From Candidatus Acetothermia bacterium (GTDB lineage: Bacteria > Bipolaricaulota > Bipolaricaulia > RBG-16-55-9 > DRXL01): 64,000 nucleotides of DNA. The stretch lies in assembly GCA_016179105.1 (NCBI GenBank), contig JACOSB010000049.1, positions 1 to 64,000 of the forward strand. The letters are read 5' to 3'. Below the pieces are notes generated by a model. The model saw nothing but the letters and a program-made list of their open reading frames with translations. It had not been told where the DNA came from and searched no databases. Made by a program: the position numbers and the translations under genes. Shown in pieces: positions 1 to 8,205 of the stretch; within the stretch, counting starts at the first letter, position 1; each line of letters starts with the position of its first letter.

Positions 1-195
1 AGTATGCCAGTTCCAGCTTCGTTGTCGCGCCCTCAATCGCATGACCCATCTGGGGATGCCACAGAGTCACCGGGTGGATTGACCGCCTGCCACGGTCAGC
101 GGGAATCTACTCTTGATTAGCTTTCATGCACCAACGCCACTAGAGACTGTAGTCACGAGAGGCGCGCGGTCCATCGGTAGCGAGCCACGGGACTC

Positions 196-218
196 GTGAG
201 ATGCTTGGAGTCTATAGT
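196..218 (+). promoter_or_regulatory. Promoter P1 of the GTGAGA-N11-TATACT family
   Basis: GTGAGA (196-201) is followed after 11 bases by TATAGT (213-218), with an AAGGAGG ribosome site at 231 and ATG at 244. The same layout with identical 17-base start-to-start spacing occurs at 2761, 4195, 5543 and 6958. There is no TTGACA-like -35 at the usual distance, so an activator or alternative sigma factor is inferred. It drives a broken beta-helix gene. Confidence 0.6.
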
Positions 219-243
219 TTCGAATATCTAAAGGAGGAGTTAC

Positions 244-1930
244 ATGTCGATACGTCACCAGGTTGCTCGGGTTCGGCGCGATCTTGGCTTTCATTGCCTT
301 GGCTGCAGGACATAACGGACAAGCCGGATTCGCACAAGCCCCCTGTACGGTGATGGTCAGCGCCGGCTCGCCGATCCAAGCGGCGATCGACAGCGCCTCA
401 GCGGGAGCGGTGATCTGTGTCGAGGCTGGCTCCTATTCGGAGAATTTGACCATCCGCAACAAGCAAGACCTGACTTTGCAGGGCGCCGGACGCGATAATG
501 TGACCCTCGACGGTAGCGCTGGCATCGCTACCAAGAAAGCAGCGATCGCGATCGAAAAGAGCGAAAAGATCACGATCCAAGGATTTAAGATTGTCAACAG
601 TCGCCGGGCGATCGACGCCCTCAACACCAAGCAACTGATTGTCACTGATAATCGCTTCGAGAAGAATCTACGGCAGAGCCTCTTGCTCGATGCCTCCGAG
701 GCAGAGTTGCGCAACAATCTTGTACTCAACACTCAGAAAGACATCGACGGAGAGAATGGCATTGGCATCCAGACATTCAATTCTGTGTTTGCCCTTGATA
801 ACGTAACGGTGTCCGGGAGCGCGGCCGAAGGCATCAGCGCTCAAGGAGACCCTTCTGAACTGGGCTCAACACTCACGATCCAAAAGTGTACTTTCACCAA
901 CAACGGTCGAGCGATTGCATTGACATCGCACAGCAAAGCGACGATCCGGCAAAGCACGATCACCGATAACGGCGACCTGGCGGGCATTGCCCTCTATGAG
1001 AGCGCGACAGCGACGATCGAAGACAACACGATTCTTCGTAACGGCTACGCCGGGGTCTTCGCGCAGGACTCCACGGATGTGGTCGTCACCCACAATCGCA
1101 TCGCGGAGAACAAATCGGCGAGAGATAAGAAAGAAGGAGGCGGCGTTGTTCTGCGCGATAATAGCCATGCCACGATTCGAGACAACACGATCTCCGGCAA
1201 TGCACAATTCGGAGTGGCTATGTTTCATCGATCGCAGGCCACACTCGTGAACAACACCATCGCAGAGAACGCCTCCCGAGGTATCAATCTTGCGGGTAGC
1301 GCACAAGCCACCATTCAAGAAAATACCATTGCTCGAAATCAAGCAGATGGGGTCTTGTTGTTGGAAAGTGCTCAAGCCACGATTCAAAAGAACGCCTTTG
1401 CGGATAACAACAGCCCCGGCATCAGTATGCGCAACAACTCTCGCGCCACGATCGAGGAGAACCTCATCACGGGGAATATATTCGCGGGCATGCATCTAGC
1501 CGAAGCTTCAGAAGCTATGATTATCAAGAACGAGATCAAAAGCAATAGAGCGGACTCTCAGGCATAGAACGGTCGCGGCATCAACGTGGTCGCGAACAGC
1601 AAGGTCACCATCCGGGGCAATACGATCATGGGCAATCCTTCCTCGGGTGTGCTGCTCTTCGATAACGTACAAGCGACCGTCACCGACAACACGATCGCGA
1701 GCAATGGAGTCGATGGCATCGGCATCGGCTTTAGTGGGGTTACGAATGACATGGTGCGGGCAGAAATTTCCAGCAATCTGATTCAAAATAACCGCAACTG
1801 TGGGGTTGCCGCGGACAACGATGCCGGCATCACGATCACCGGCCAAAGCAATACCATTACGGGCAACCGGAATGGACAATTGTGCGGCGACACGAGCAAA
1901 TTCCCGACGGGATTCGGGGGCGGGAAGTGA
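244..1930 (+). pseudogene. Secreted right-handed parallel beta-helix (NosD-like) protein, disrupted
   Basis: The ATG at 244 has a strong AAGGAGG site, but its frame ends early. The signal peptide (LLGFGAILAFIALAAG) and mature protein lie one frame over, readable from 263. A single extra base near 258-262 would explain this, because the homologous relic at 2813 is in frame. The body is repeats of the type ATIxxNTIxxNxxxGI, typical of beta-helix coils in NosD and pectate-lyase-like proteins. An in-frame TAG at 1565-1567 then cuts the gene, and the same frame continues with further repeats to 1930, ending PTGFGGGK. Two independent lesions favour a pseudogene; sequencing error is the alternative. 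The role would be an extracellular carbohydrate-binding or adhesive protein. No catalytic residues were recognised. Confidence 0.75.
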
Positions 1931-1949
1931 GGACACACCAGGAAGGAAT

Positions 1950-2399
1950 CTATGATGAACGCTCCGTCAGATAACTTGGCAGCCACCGTACAGTCGCTAG
2001 CGATTCAGGGATCTTTTGAGCCAAGCTCTGGTCCAGAGTTATCAACGGACAGTCGAGCCCCTGAGCCAGCACGACATAGCACGCATCGTACGCCGTTACG
2101 CCCTGTCGTTGCGCGAGCTCATAAGCTCTTACAGAAAGCTCACGCGTGGGCACGCTCTCGATCTCCAGCTTGGCCAAGTCCTCCAAGTTCTCTTGCGCTT
2201 GTCGAGCGTCGTAACCAGAGCGTCGGGTGTATTTCCACAAAATATTCGCACACTCGATGTACATTAGGTCTGGAGCGAAGAACAAAGGAGGCTCTGGCTC
2301 GGCCAAACACCAGAAAAGCTTCCAGGCATTCGCAGACTCGGGTTCGTCCAGAAAAAGAAGGATGGTCACGTTGGCATCGACAACGGCAATCTCGCTCAT
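1950..2399 (-). CDS. PIN-domain toxin, VapC-like
   Basis: A 149-residue protein with the PIN-domain acidic pattern: D8 in VVDAN, E near residue 49 in MYIEC, D near 105 in AYDACY and D near 122 in TLDQ. PIN toxins of type II toxin-antitoxin systems are Mg-dependent ribonucleases that usually cut tRNA or rRNA. Its start overlaps the stop of the upstream ribbon-helix-helix-like gene by 4 bases (ATGA), the usual antitoxin-toxin coupling. The pair sits on the minus strand between a broken beta-helix gene and a promoter relic, a typical site for a mobile stability module. RNA target unknown. Confidence 0.85.
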   Translation of the reverse strand: MSEIAVVDANVTILLFLDEPESANAWKLFWCLAEPEPPLFFAPDLMYIECANILWKYTRRSGYDARQAQENLEDLAKLEIESVPTRELSVRAYELAQRQGVTAYDACYVVLAQGLDCPLITLDQSLAQKIPESLATVRWLPSYLTERSS

Positions 2400-2638
2400 C
2401 GCTCACGGCTCTCGCGCAGCAGATCGAAGCTCGAAGGGGCACCTGCTTTGGCGGGACTGAAGCGTCGGCGGCGTTGCAGGGATTGCAAGAGTGCTTTCTG
2501 ACTCGAAGGAGGACGCGCAAGCGCTCGCTCGAGAATCATGAGCACTTCAGCACTGAGAGATCGCCCGTCGGCCTGAGCACGGGCTTTCAATCGCTCATAG
2601 AGTTTGTCGGGAACCCGGCGTACGTGGAGTGTAGCCAT
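2396..2638 (-). CDS. Ribbon-helix-helix antitoxin (FitA/VapB-like)
   Basis: 80 residues starting MATLHVRRVPDKLYERLK, then ADGRSLSAEVLMILERAL. This is the beta strand plus two helices of Arc/FitA-type ribbon-helix-helix DNA-binding proteins. The C-terminal half is basic and Pro/Ser/Arg-rich, the part that in this family wraps and inhibits the PIN toxin. It precedes and overlaps the PIN gene by 4 bases, so the two are translated together. Autoregulation of its own promoter is expected from the family but no operator was identified. Confidence 0.85.
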   Translation of the reverse strand: MATLHVRRVPDKLYERLKARAQADGRSLSAEVLMILERALARPPSSQKALLQSLQRRRRFSPAKAGAPSSFDLLRESRER

Positions 2639-2749
2639 TCAGATCAGAACACCTCGCGGGTCATCTTAGTGGGCACGGTTGCACAATGCAACCTTCTGTC
2701 ATCGCAAGCAGCTCATCTTGCGAAAAACTTTTATGAGTGAACCGAATTC

Positions 2750-2783
2750 GTGAGACGTTTATGAGACGCTCGGAGTTTATACT
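2750..2783 (+). promoter_or_regulatory. Promoter P2 with perfect TGAGACG direct repeat
   Basis: GTGAGACG at 2750 and ATGAGACG at 2761 are direct repeats with an 11-base period, ending about 9 bases upstream of TATACT (2778-2783). Seven-base repeats at one helical turn placed just upstream of a -10 is the layout of PhoB/OmpR-type activator sites that replace a -35. This is the best-preserved member of the five-copy family. It now leads into a signal-peptide relic and could read into the beta-helix gene at 2997. Confidence 0.6.
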
Positions 2784-2812
2784 TCGAGTGTGAACCTAAG
2801 GAGGTGCGCATT

Positions 2813-2902
2813 ATGCGCATTAGTAAATTCAAGCTGTTCGGACTGGGAGTAGCCTTGGCGTTCTTCGCCTTGGCGGCGGGACACGTTGGATACATCGGGT
2901 AG
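2813..2902 (+). pseudogene. Signal-peptide relic of a beta-helix gene
   Basis: After AAGGAGG, an ATG at 2813 opens 29 codons (MRISKFKLFGLGVALAFFAL...) that align with the signal peptide of the broken gene at 244, including ALAAGH. Translation stops at TAG 2900-2902. Compared with the first copy, one base is missing just before the stop and the whole body is absent. The piece retains promoter P2, ribosome site and export signal, so it looks like the 5' end left after deletion or replacement of a duplicated gene. Confidence 0.7.
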
Positions 2903-2996
2903 CACAATGAGGCCAATGCTCTATAAGTGTCAGTTCTGAAGGAGCATTCGCTATAATGCCCAAGGGCTGCTCGCGAGCGAGAAAGGTCTAAATCCT

Positions 2997-4145
2997 ATGC
3001 CACACAGAATTCTCCAGCCTACCCAAGCCAGCTCATGGCGCCGGATCGTTGTTCTTGGTCTTGTCTTAGCCAGCATACTCACACTGACTGCCAGCTTCAG
3101 TGGAGCCAAGCCAGTCAAGCAGATAAATGCAGCGCTCGCTGGGAATAGCCCCCGAGAGCTCAGAGTGCCCCAAGATTTCCCGACGATCCAAAAAGCCGTC
3201 GAGGCCGCTCAACCCGGCGATCTCATCACGATCGCCGAAGGCGTCTATCGCGAGTATGTGACTATCACCAAACCACTCACGCTTCAGACGGATCGCTCCA
3301 ATTATGTCTTGATTGTGAATCCGCCCGACTTTAAGCCGCGATCGACGGTCTTGATCTGCAATGCTCAGGGTGTCGTCCTCAGCGGCTTGAAAGTCACGCA
3401 CAACGCGATCCCACCCTGGGCGGCCATCGCAGTTGAAGCGGGCCCACCGGGGTCGTTGACCGCCATGACCTTGAAGCAGGTCCACGCATTCGGAGCCCAC
3501 GGGGGCGGGATCCGCATGGGATTTGCCACGCTGGAAGACGAGCTTCCCCGTGAATGCCGGCCTTCCGGCTCACGGGGTCGAGTCGATGTGACGATCAGCG
3601 ATTCGCTGCTGGATGGAAATCCCTGGGCGGGCATCTATGTCGAGGGAGGTATCGCGCCGGAATCCACCCTCACCGTCGAGAATAGCTCCATCGTACGCAA
3701 CGGTATGGGCATCGGATCGCTCTCCGGAGGGGCACGACTCGCAGGCTTGACCGTGCAGCACAGCATGATTGCAGAGAACAAGAATGTCGGCGGAGGCTTG
3801 GCCAGCCTGGGCGCCCTGCGTGTCGAAAAACTCATCTTGCAGGATAACGCGATCATTCGCAATTCAAGCGGTGTGTATGTGTCCGCCGGTAGTGCTGAGC
3901 TTCAGCGTAACTTGATCTGGCAGAATGAGGGAGTAGGGGTTCTGATCGATGCGCCGGCATTTCGGCCATCAATCTTCGATTTGCGTGACAACATCATCCG
4001 AGAAAATGTCGGTTGTGGAGTGCAACTGCAGATCATTCCGAACGTGATCCCGCGGGTGACCGGCAGCAACAACGAGATTGCAGGGAACCAAGCGGGCGAC
4101 TTATGCCCGGCGGACTTTGCGTGGCCGGAGGGGTTCAAGAAATAA
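2997..4145 (+). CDS. Secreted right-handed parallel beta-helix protein
   Basis: 382 residues. The N-terminal signal peptide has its hydrophobic core at about residues 17-34 (VVLGLVLASILTLTASF). Next comes a DUF1565/NosD-like opening (PQDFPTIQKAVEAAQPGDLITIAEGVYRE), the usual start of pectin-lyase-fold proteins, then irregular beta-helix coils with Asn-rich turns. It ends CPADFAWPEGFKK, related to the PTGFGGGK end of the gene at 244-1930, so the two are distant paralogs. A TATAAT lies at 2952-2957 with no clear -35. Likely an extracellular binding or adhesion protein. No catalytic residues were recognised. Confidence 0.85.
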   Translation: MPHRILQPTQASSWRRIVVLGLVLASILTLTASFSGAKPVKQINAALAGNSPRELRVPQDFPTIQKAVEAAQPGDLITIAEGVYREYVTITKPLTLQTDRSNYVLIVNPPDFKPRSTVLICNAQGVVLSGLKVTHNAIPPWAAIAVEAGPPGSLTAMTLKQVHAFGAHGGGIRMGFATLEDELPRECRPSGSRGRVDVTISDSLLDGNPWAGIYVEGGIAPESTLTVENSSIVRNGMGIGSLSGGARLAGLTVQHSMIAENKNVGGGLASLGALRVEKLILQDNAIIRNSSGVYVSAGSAELQRNLIWQNEGVGVLIDAPAFRPSIFDLRDNIIRENVGCGVQLQIIPNVIPRVTGSNNEIAGNQAGDLCPADFAWPEGFKK

Positions 4146-4194
4146 GGCCCAGGAGCGCGGATGTGAGATTCTTTTCACTCTATTATCATAATTC

Positions 4195-4217
4195 GTGAGA
4201 CGCTCGAGTGCTATACT
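4195..4217 (+). promoter_or_regulatory. Promoter P3 of the GTGAGA-N11-TATACT family
   Basis: GTGAGA (4195-4200), 11 bases, then TATACT (4212-4217), with AAGGAGG at 4247 before the dipeptidase ATG at 4259. The motif continues GTGAGACGCTC, shared with the copies at 2761 and 6958. A second GTGAGATTC at 4163 followed by TATTAT at 4181 has spacing 18 and is not counted. Confidence 0.6.
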
Positions 4218-4258
4218 TAGGCTGTGAGCCGCAAATCGTGCGAACCAAGGAGGTTATC

Positions 4259-5404
4259 ATGAAGCCAAGCAGTACGAGACAGCTCAGTCGAGCCCAGTTC
4301 TTGCGGGCATTCGGACTCTCCAGTTTGGCAGCGCTCATGCCTACTGGAGCACTTAACTACTCCGGTATTGACGTGCCAGCAGTCAGCGCTCAAGACGATC
4401 CTATCGAAAAACTCTTCGCTGAGTCCTTTGTCATCGATGGCGTTGTAGTCCCGGATCGCAGCAGCAGTGATAGCTCCATCCCGACACGCCCAGGAGAGAT
4501 CAAGCAGCTAGTGGGCATCAATATGGGTGGTACGGACGTTACGGGAGTTGACCTAGCGTCTGCAGTCAACCTCATGAACCGATGGGACAACTTTATTCAA
4601 CGTTTTGGTAACGCCTTGATCAAAATCAAGACAGCTAGCGACATCGATACTGCACAGACGACGGGGCGATATGGGGTGATTCACTACGCACAGGACCCGC
4701 AACGAGAGTTTTCCTCTCAACTTAAAGGGAGCGTGCAGCTCTTAGCTCAGTGGAAGAGTGCAGGCTTGCGCATCCTCCAGATTGCTTACAGTAATGGAAA
4801 TGACCTTGGCGGCGGTGATTACCCTGAAACTAACGACCAGCCTCTCACTCCCTTGGGAAAGCAAGTCATCCAAGAGCTCAACCGCCTGAGGATGGTCATC
4901 GATCTCTCTCACACGGGGAAGCGTACGACGCTCGATGTGGTGGAGCTGACCAGCCAGCTGGTCACCGCGAACCATACCTCCGCGGAGCGTGTCAATATTT
5001 GTTCCTGTCCTGAGCGCGCTTTTAGCGGACGCCCTCATCCGCGATCCAAATCGGATGAAGAGCTGAAGGCCATCGCAAAAACAGGCGGGGTGATCGGGGT
5101 AACGATAATCGGGAGGTTCATCGAACGAGCGCCCATGCCTCGCAGCATCGATGATTTCGTAGCCCATGTGGATTATATCGTGCAACTCGTGGGAATCGAT
5201 CATGTCGGCTTCTCAAGTGACGCTAGTCTAGATGGCTCAATTAAGTACCCGCAGTTAGATTACGTCGACCAGTACCTTAACAGTCCCCAGCGCTGGAAGC
5301 ACGTGGTGCGCAGGCTCTCCGAGAAAGGCTACAAGCGAGAAGACCTCCAGAAGCTCATGGGGCTTAACTTCAAACGAGTTTATCAGCAGGTGCTGGATCC
5401 TTGA
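4259..5404 (+). CDS. Exported membrane-dipeptidase-like protein (peptidase M19 family)
   Basis: 381 residues. The start at ATG 4259 follows AAGGAGG; an upstream in-frame start would run through the promoter. The N-terminus (RAQFLRAFGLSSLAALMPTG) is an export signal with a possible Tat-like character. The body matches renal dipeptidase-type amidohydrolases: IDLSHTG (H218), NHTSA (H239) and GIDHVGFSSD (D321). The HxD metal motif expected near the N-terminus of M19 enzymes is not seen; the equivalent segment reads FVIDGVVVPD. The first metal site is therefore altered and activity is uncertain. Inferred role is cleavage or binding of dipeptides outside the cytoplasm. Promoter P3 drives it alone; the next promoter begins at 5543. 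Confidence 0.85.
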   Translation: MKPSSTRQLSRAQFLRAFGLSSLAALMPTGALNYSGIDVPAVSAQDDPIEKLFAESFVIDGVVVPDRSSSDSSIPTRPGEIKQLVGINMGGTDVTGVDLASAVNLMNRWDNFIQRFGNALIKIKTASDIDTAQTTGRYGVIHYAQDPQREFSSQLKGSVQLLAQWKSAGLRILQIAYSNGNDLGGGDYPETNDQPLTPLGKQVIQELNRLRMVIDLSHTGKRTTLDVVELTSQLVTANHTSAERVNICSCPERAFSGRPHPRSKSDEELKAIAKTGGVIGVTIIGRFIERAPMPRSIDDFVAHVDYIVQLVGIDHVGFSSDASLDGSIKYPQLDYVDQYLNSPQRWKHVVRRLSEKGYKREDLQKLMGLNFKRVYQQVLDP

Positions 5405-5427
5405 TGCTAGAAAAATGGAGATGTGGC

Positions 5428-5498
5428 TGGACAACGTGCTTCGATGAGGCGGTAGCGACACAATAAATATCCCGACGGGTTTTGGGGGAGGGAAGTAG
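5428..5498 (+). pseudogene. 3' end relic of a beta-helix gene
   Basis: Just after the dipeptidase stop, DNA from TGGACAACGTGC to TAG 5496-5498 is similar to the last ~60 bases of the broken beta-helix gene (1872-1930). The last codons read NIPTGFGGGK followed by stop. No open frame leads into it. It looks like the tail left when a beta-helix paralog was replaced by the dipeptidase gene. Confidence 0.65.
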
Positions 5499-5542
5499 AG
5501 AGAGTGATCGGATTCTTCTCATTCACAGTTCAGAAGACGTTT

Positions 5543-5565
5543 GTGAGATTCTCAATGGTTATACT
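5543..5565 (+). promoter_or_regulatory. Promoter P4 of the GTGAGA-N11-TATACT family
   Basis: GTGAGA (5543-5548), 11 bases, TATACT (5560-5565). It is preceded by GACGTTT as in P2 and P5, and an imperfect half-repeat (AGAAGACG, 5532) lies 11 bases upstream. It serves the M23-like gene at 5597. Confidence 0.6.
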
Positions 5566-5596
5566 TAAACCATTTGAGTCTTGAAGAGGAGCTTCT

Positions 5597-6952
5597 ATGC
5601 TCGGTATGAAGAATAAGTGGTGGTGGCGATTAGGCCCGGCACTCGTGCTCGCCGTGATCATCCTTGCCAGCGCACAGCCGCTAACACCGGCGCAGCCGCA
5701 ACCAGGCAGCGATGCTGCCATCTACGCACTGATTGACACTGTGCGAGAGCGTGCAGCAAAGATCCAAATTGACGGCAAAGTCAATGACTGGGAAGGCATC
5801 CCCGCCTTTACTGACCCGGCGGGCGACGCTCAAGGCGATTGTTCACGAGACCTCGTGAAAACGGCTATTGCTCCCGGGGAGAACGAGCTCTACATATTGC
5901 TCGTCACGGCGTGCAAACCTTCTCTGGACGATCGTACCTTTTGGTTCAACGTAGACTATCGGGGGATTACTAAAAAAGCTTGGACTTATGATTATCGGAT
6001 TGGCATCTCTCTCCACGGACCGCATGGCTTCAGGTATACTGAGGAAAATCAACCCGAAGTGAGAGCAGATTACTCGGACGTCGCGGAAGCAGCCATTGAC
6101 GACGTGGTGGAAATCAAAGTTCCTTATACCGCCCTGGCACGGCACCTGCCTCCGGCTATGGCAGAACAGCTGAGAGGCGACAAAGCGCGTTCGTGGGTCC
6201 GAGTCTCACCGTTTGCCTATAACAATAGAACGAGACAGTACATCGATTATGGAGCGACGGTGGCTAGTTACCGGCTCATCCCAACCCCGTACCCACTCGA
6301 TCAACCTCTGCCACGTTCGGGAACTGCGCCACTCGCGATTGAGCTACCTCTGAATGGCAAATGGGTCATCTGGCAGGGAGCCTTCACCTCTCTTTTGGAT
6401 GCGTCGCATCACGACATCTGGGCCTATGATTTAGTGAGTGTAGATCAGGCGCTTGCTCCTTCACGGGTATACGACAGTAGCGATGGATCGTACAGTCACC
6501 ACAATGAAGATTACTATGGTTGGGGACAACCCATCTTTACTCCCGTGGTTACCAGAGTAATAAATGTGCACGATGGGACGCCAGATAATATCCCCCCGCA
6601 AGTACCACAAAATGCTGCGGTCTGCAATAATGTTCTTTTGGACATCGGTGCCAATGTAGGCTTACGCCTCTGTCACTTTCGTCAAGGGAGCGTAACTGTT
6701 ACCGCAGGCGAGCAGATACCAGCAGGTAAGGTGGTAGGCTTGACGGGTAACTCGGGCGTTTCCGGCTGGGCGCATTTACATATGTCGTTCGAGCAGCTTC
6801 CTGAAGCCAGACTCACGCTGCCGATGGCATTGGCGAATGTACGCGTGAGCCTCAACCCCGCACCCGACGACCCGTGGACGAGAGATTTGGCTACATGGGA
6901 ACCACGGGTAAGCTTTTTCGTGGAGCGCTTAAAGCCAATGACCTTGAAGTGA
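5597..6952 (+). CDS. Secreted protein: CBM9/DOMON-like domain plus M23 (LytM)-like domain
   Basis: 451 residues, ATG 5597 after AGGAG (a second ATG lies 9 bases on). Signal peptide about 1-30 (LGPALVLAVIILASAQ). Residues ~50-210 contain IQIDGKVNDWEGIP and acidic DPAGDAQGD segments, the pattern of CBM9/DOMON-like sugar- or ligand-binding domains. Residues ~260-420 resemble M23/LytM: SHHDIWAYDLVS early, AGKVVGLTGNSG, and WAHLHMSFE, with the HxH zinc pair. The family cleaves or recognises peptidoglycan or peptide crosslinks outside the membrane. The early metal ligands are less canonical, so catalysis is not assured. Transcribed from promoter P4 as a single gene. Confidence 0.75.
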   Translation: MLGMKNKWWWRLGPALVLAVIILASAQPLTPAQPQPGSDAAIYALIDTVRERAAKIQIDGKVNDWEGIPAFTDPAGDAQGDCSRDLVKTAIAPGENELYILLVTACKPSLDDRTFWFNVDYRGITKKAWTYDYRIGISLHGPHGFRYTEENQPEVRADYSDVAEAAIDDVVEIKVPYTALARHLPPAMAEQLRGDKARSWVRVSPFAYNNRTRQYIDYGATVASYRLIPTPYPLDQPLPRSGTAPLAIELPLNGKWVIWQGAFTSLLDASHHDIWAYDLVSVDQALAPSRVYDSSDGSYSHHNEDYYGWGQPIFTPVVTRVINVHDGTPDNIPPQVPQNAAVCNNVLLDIGANVGLRLCHFRQGSVTVTAGEQIPAGKVVGLTGNSGVSGWAHLHMSFEQLPEARLTLPMALANVRVSLNPAPDDPWTRDLATWEPRVSFFVERLKPMTLK

Positions 6953-6957
6953 CGTTT

Positions 6958-6980
6958 GTGAGACGCTCAAGGAGTATACT
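6958..6980 (+). promoter_or_regulatory. Promoter P5 of the GTGAGA-N11-TATACT family
   Basis: GACGTTT then GTGAGA (6958-6963), 11 bases, TATACT (6975-6980). AAGTGACG at 6947 is an imperfect repeat one turn upstream. AAGGAGGG follows at 6998 before ATG 7010 of the serine hydrolase gene. Confidence 0.6.
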
Positions 6981-7009
6981 AAAGAACATCTCAAGCCAAG
7001 GAGGGATAT

Positions 7010-8194
7010 ATGCTAAGTGCAGATATGAAGAGACGAGCCTTCCTAAAATTTCTTGCGACCGGAGCCTGTGCCTTGTTGCCATCGGTGTGGACTAGGTCCA
7101 TTGTAACTTGGTCACAGACGCAGCCAGAGAATCTCGATACGTTGCTTGAGCCAATCCGATCGAGCTCAGGGATACCGGCGCTGGCTGGTGCCTTCGTGCA
7201 GGGCAAAGATCTGATTGGGCTCGGAGCCGTTGGTACACGCAAGCTCGGTGGGACCGAGCGCGTGCAACCGAATGATCGCTTTCATCTAGGCTCGGACACC
7301 AAATCAATGACGGCCACACTGCTCGGCATGCTCGTGGAGCAAGGCAAATTGACGTGGGAGACGACCATTGTGGAGATCTTCCCCGATCTGAAGGACAAGA
7401 TTCGGCCCGAGTTCCATAAGCTCACGCCCATTCACCTGCTCTCCCATCGAGCAGGAATACCCGGTCAGGCCACACCGGGGCCTTACGGAAGATTGCACGA
7501 TCAATTGTGGAATCTGAGAGGTCCTCTTCCGGAGCAGCGTCGCGCGGTGATCGAATTGGTACTCTCTCAACCACCCGTCTCTGAGCCCGGTTCGATGTAT
7601 AACTACTCGAACCACGGTTTTATCATCGCGGGTGCATGGGCTGAGCAACTGACAGGAAAGCCTTGGGAAGAACTGATGCAGCAGATGCTCTTCAAGTCGC
7701 TTGACATGAAGATTGTGGGGTTTGGTGCACCCGGCACGCCCGGCACTGTGGACCAGCCTTGGGGCCATCTAAACTGTGTGCCGGTGGCTCCCGATTCGAG
7801 GAACCCACCCTCGGACAACCCTCCCGTGCTGGGGCCCGCGGGCACGGTTCACTCCGCGATGAGCGACTGGGCAAGCTATGCCTCGCTGCACCTGTTGGGC
7901 GCGCAGGGCCAACCGGGCTTGTTGCTCAAACCGGAAACGTTTCAACAGCTTCACAAGGACTGGTATCAGCAGGGATATGCCCTGGGATGGATAGTCATCG
8001 AACGCAGTTGGGCGGGTGGGCGTGCGCTCACTCATGCAGGGAGCAACACGTATTGGTATGCGAACATTTGGATAGCTCCACAACGGAATGCTGCTTTCTT
8101 GGCCGCAACGAACGTGGCTAACTGTCCGGCACAAGACTCCGGCTTCCGAGCCACGGATGCAGTGATCGGGGCGCTGATCAGGAAATATCTCTAA
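7010..8194 (+). CDS. Exported serine beta-lactamase-family hydrolase
   Basis: 394 residues, ATG 7010 after AAGGAGGG (an alternative ATG at 7025 gives MKRRAFLKF). The N-terminus KRRAFLKFLATGACALLP looks like a twin-arginine signal. The class C beta-lactamase/esterase fold motifs are in order: S95-D-T-K98 (SxxK), Y199-S-N201 (YxN) and H342-A-G (HxG in place of KTG). The family includes DD-peptidases, esterases and beta-lactamases, and the substrate cannot be read from sequence. HxG is common in esterase-like members. It belongs to the P-type promoter set of exported proteins and converges with the alpha/beta hydrolase gene that ends 12 bases later on the other strand. Confidence 0.88.
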   Translation: MLSADMKRRAFLKFLATGACALLPSVWTRSIVTWSQTQPENLDTLLEPIRSSSGIPALAGAFVQGKDLIGLGAVGTRKLGGTERVQPNDRFHLGSDTKSMTATLLGMLVEQGKLTWETTIVEIFPDLKDKIRPEFHKLTPIHLLSHRAGIPGQATPGPYGRLHDQLWNLRGPLPEQRRAVIELVLSQPPVSEPGSMYNYSNHGFIIAGAWAEQLTGKPWEELMQQMLFKSLDMKIVGFGAPGTPGTVDQPWGHLNCVPVAPDSRNPPSDNPPVLGPAGTVHSAMSDWASYASLHLLGAQGQPGLLLKPETFQQLHKDWYQQGYALGWIVIERSWAGGRALTHAGSNTYWYANIWIAPQRNAAFLAATNVANCPAQDSGFRATDAVIGALIRKYL

Positions 8195-8205
8195 GTGGTA
8201 GAAAC

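Noticed and set aside
1-120. Open frames at the left edge, including a minus-strand stretch reading like protein (HPVTLWHPQMGHAIEG)
   Set aside because: Only ~35 codons, bounded by a stop on the inner side and by the window edge, with no start, ribosome site or recognised family. May be a fragment but cannot be supported.
866-1495. 209-codon minus-strand ORF opposite the beta-helix repeats
   Set aside because: Repetitive shadow of the repeat unit on the other strand.
4163-4186. Extra GTGAGA...TATTAT upstream of P3
   Set aside because: Spacing is 18 rather than 17 and the -10 is poor; P3 itself fits better.
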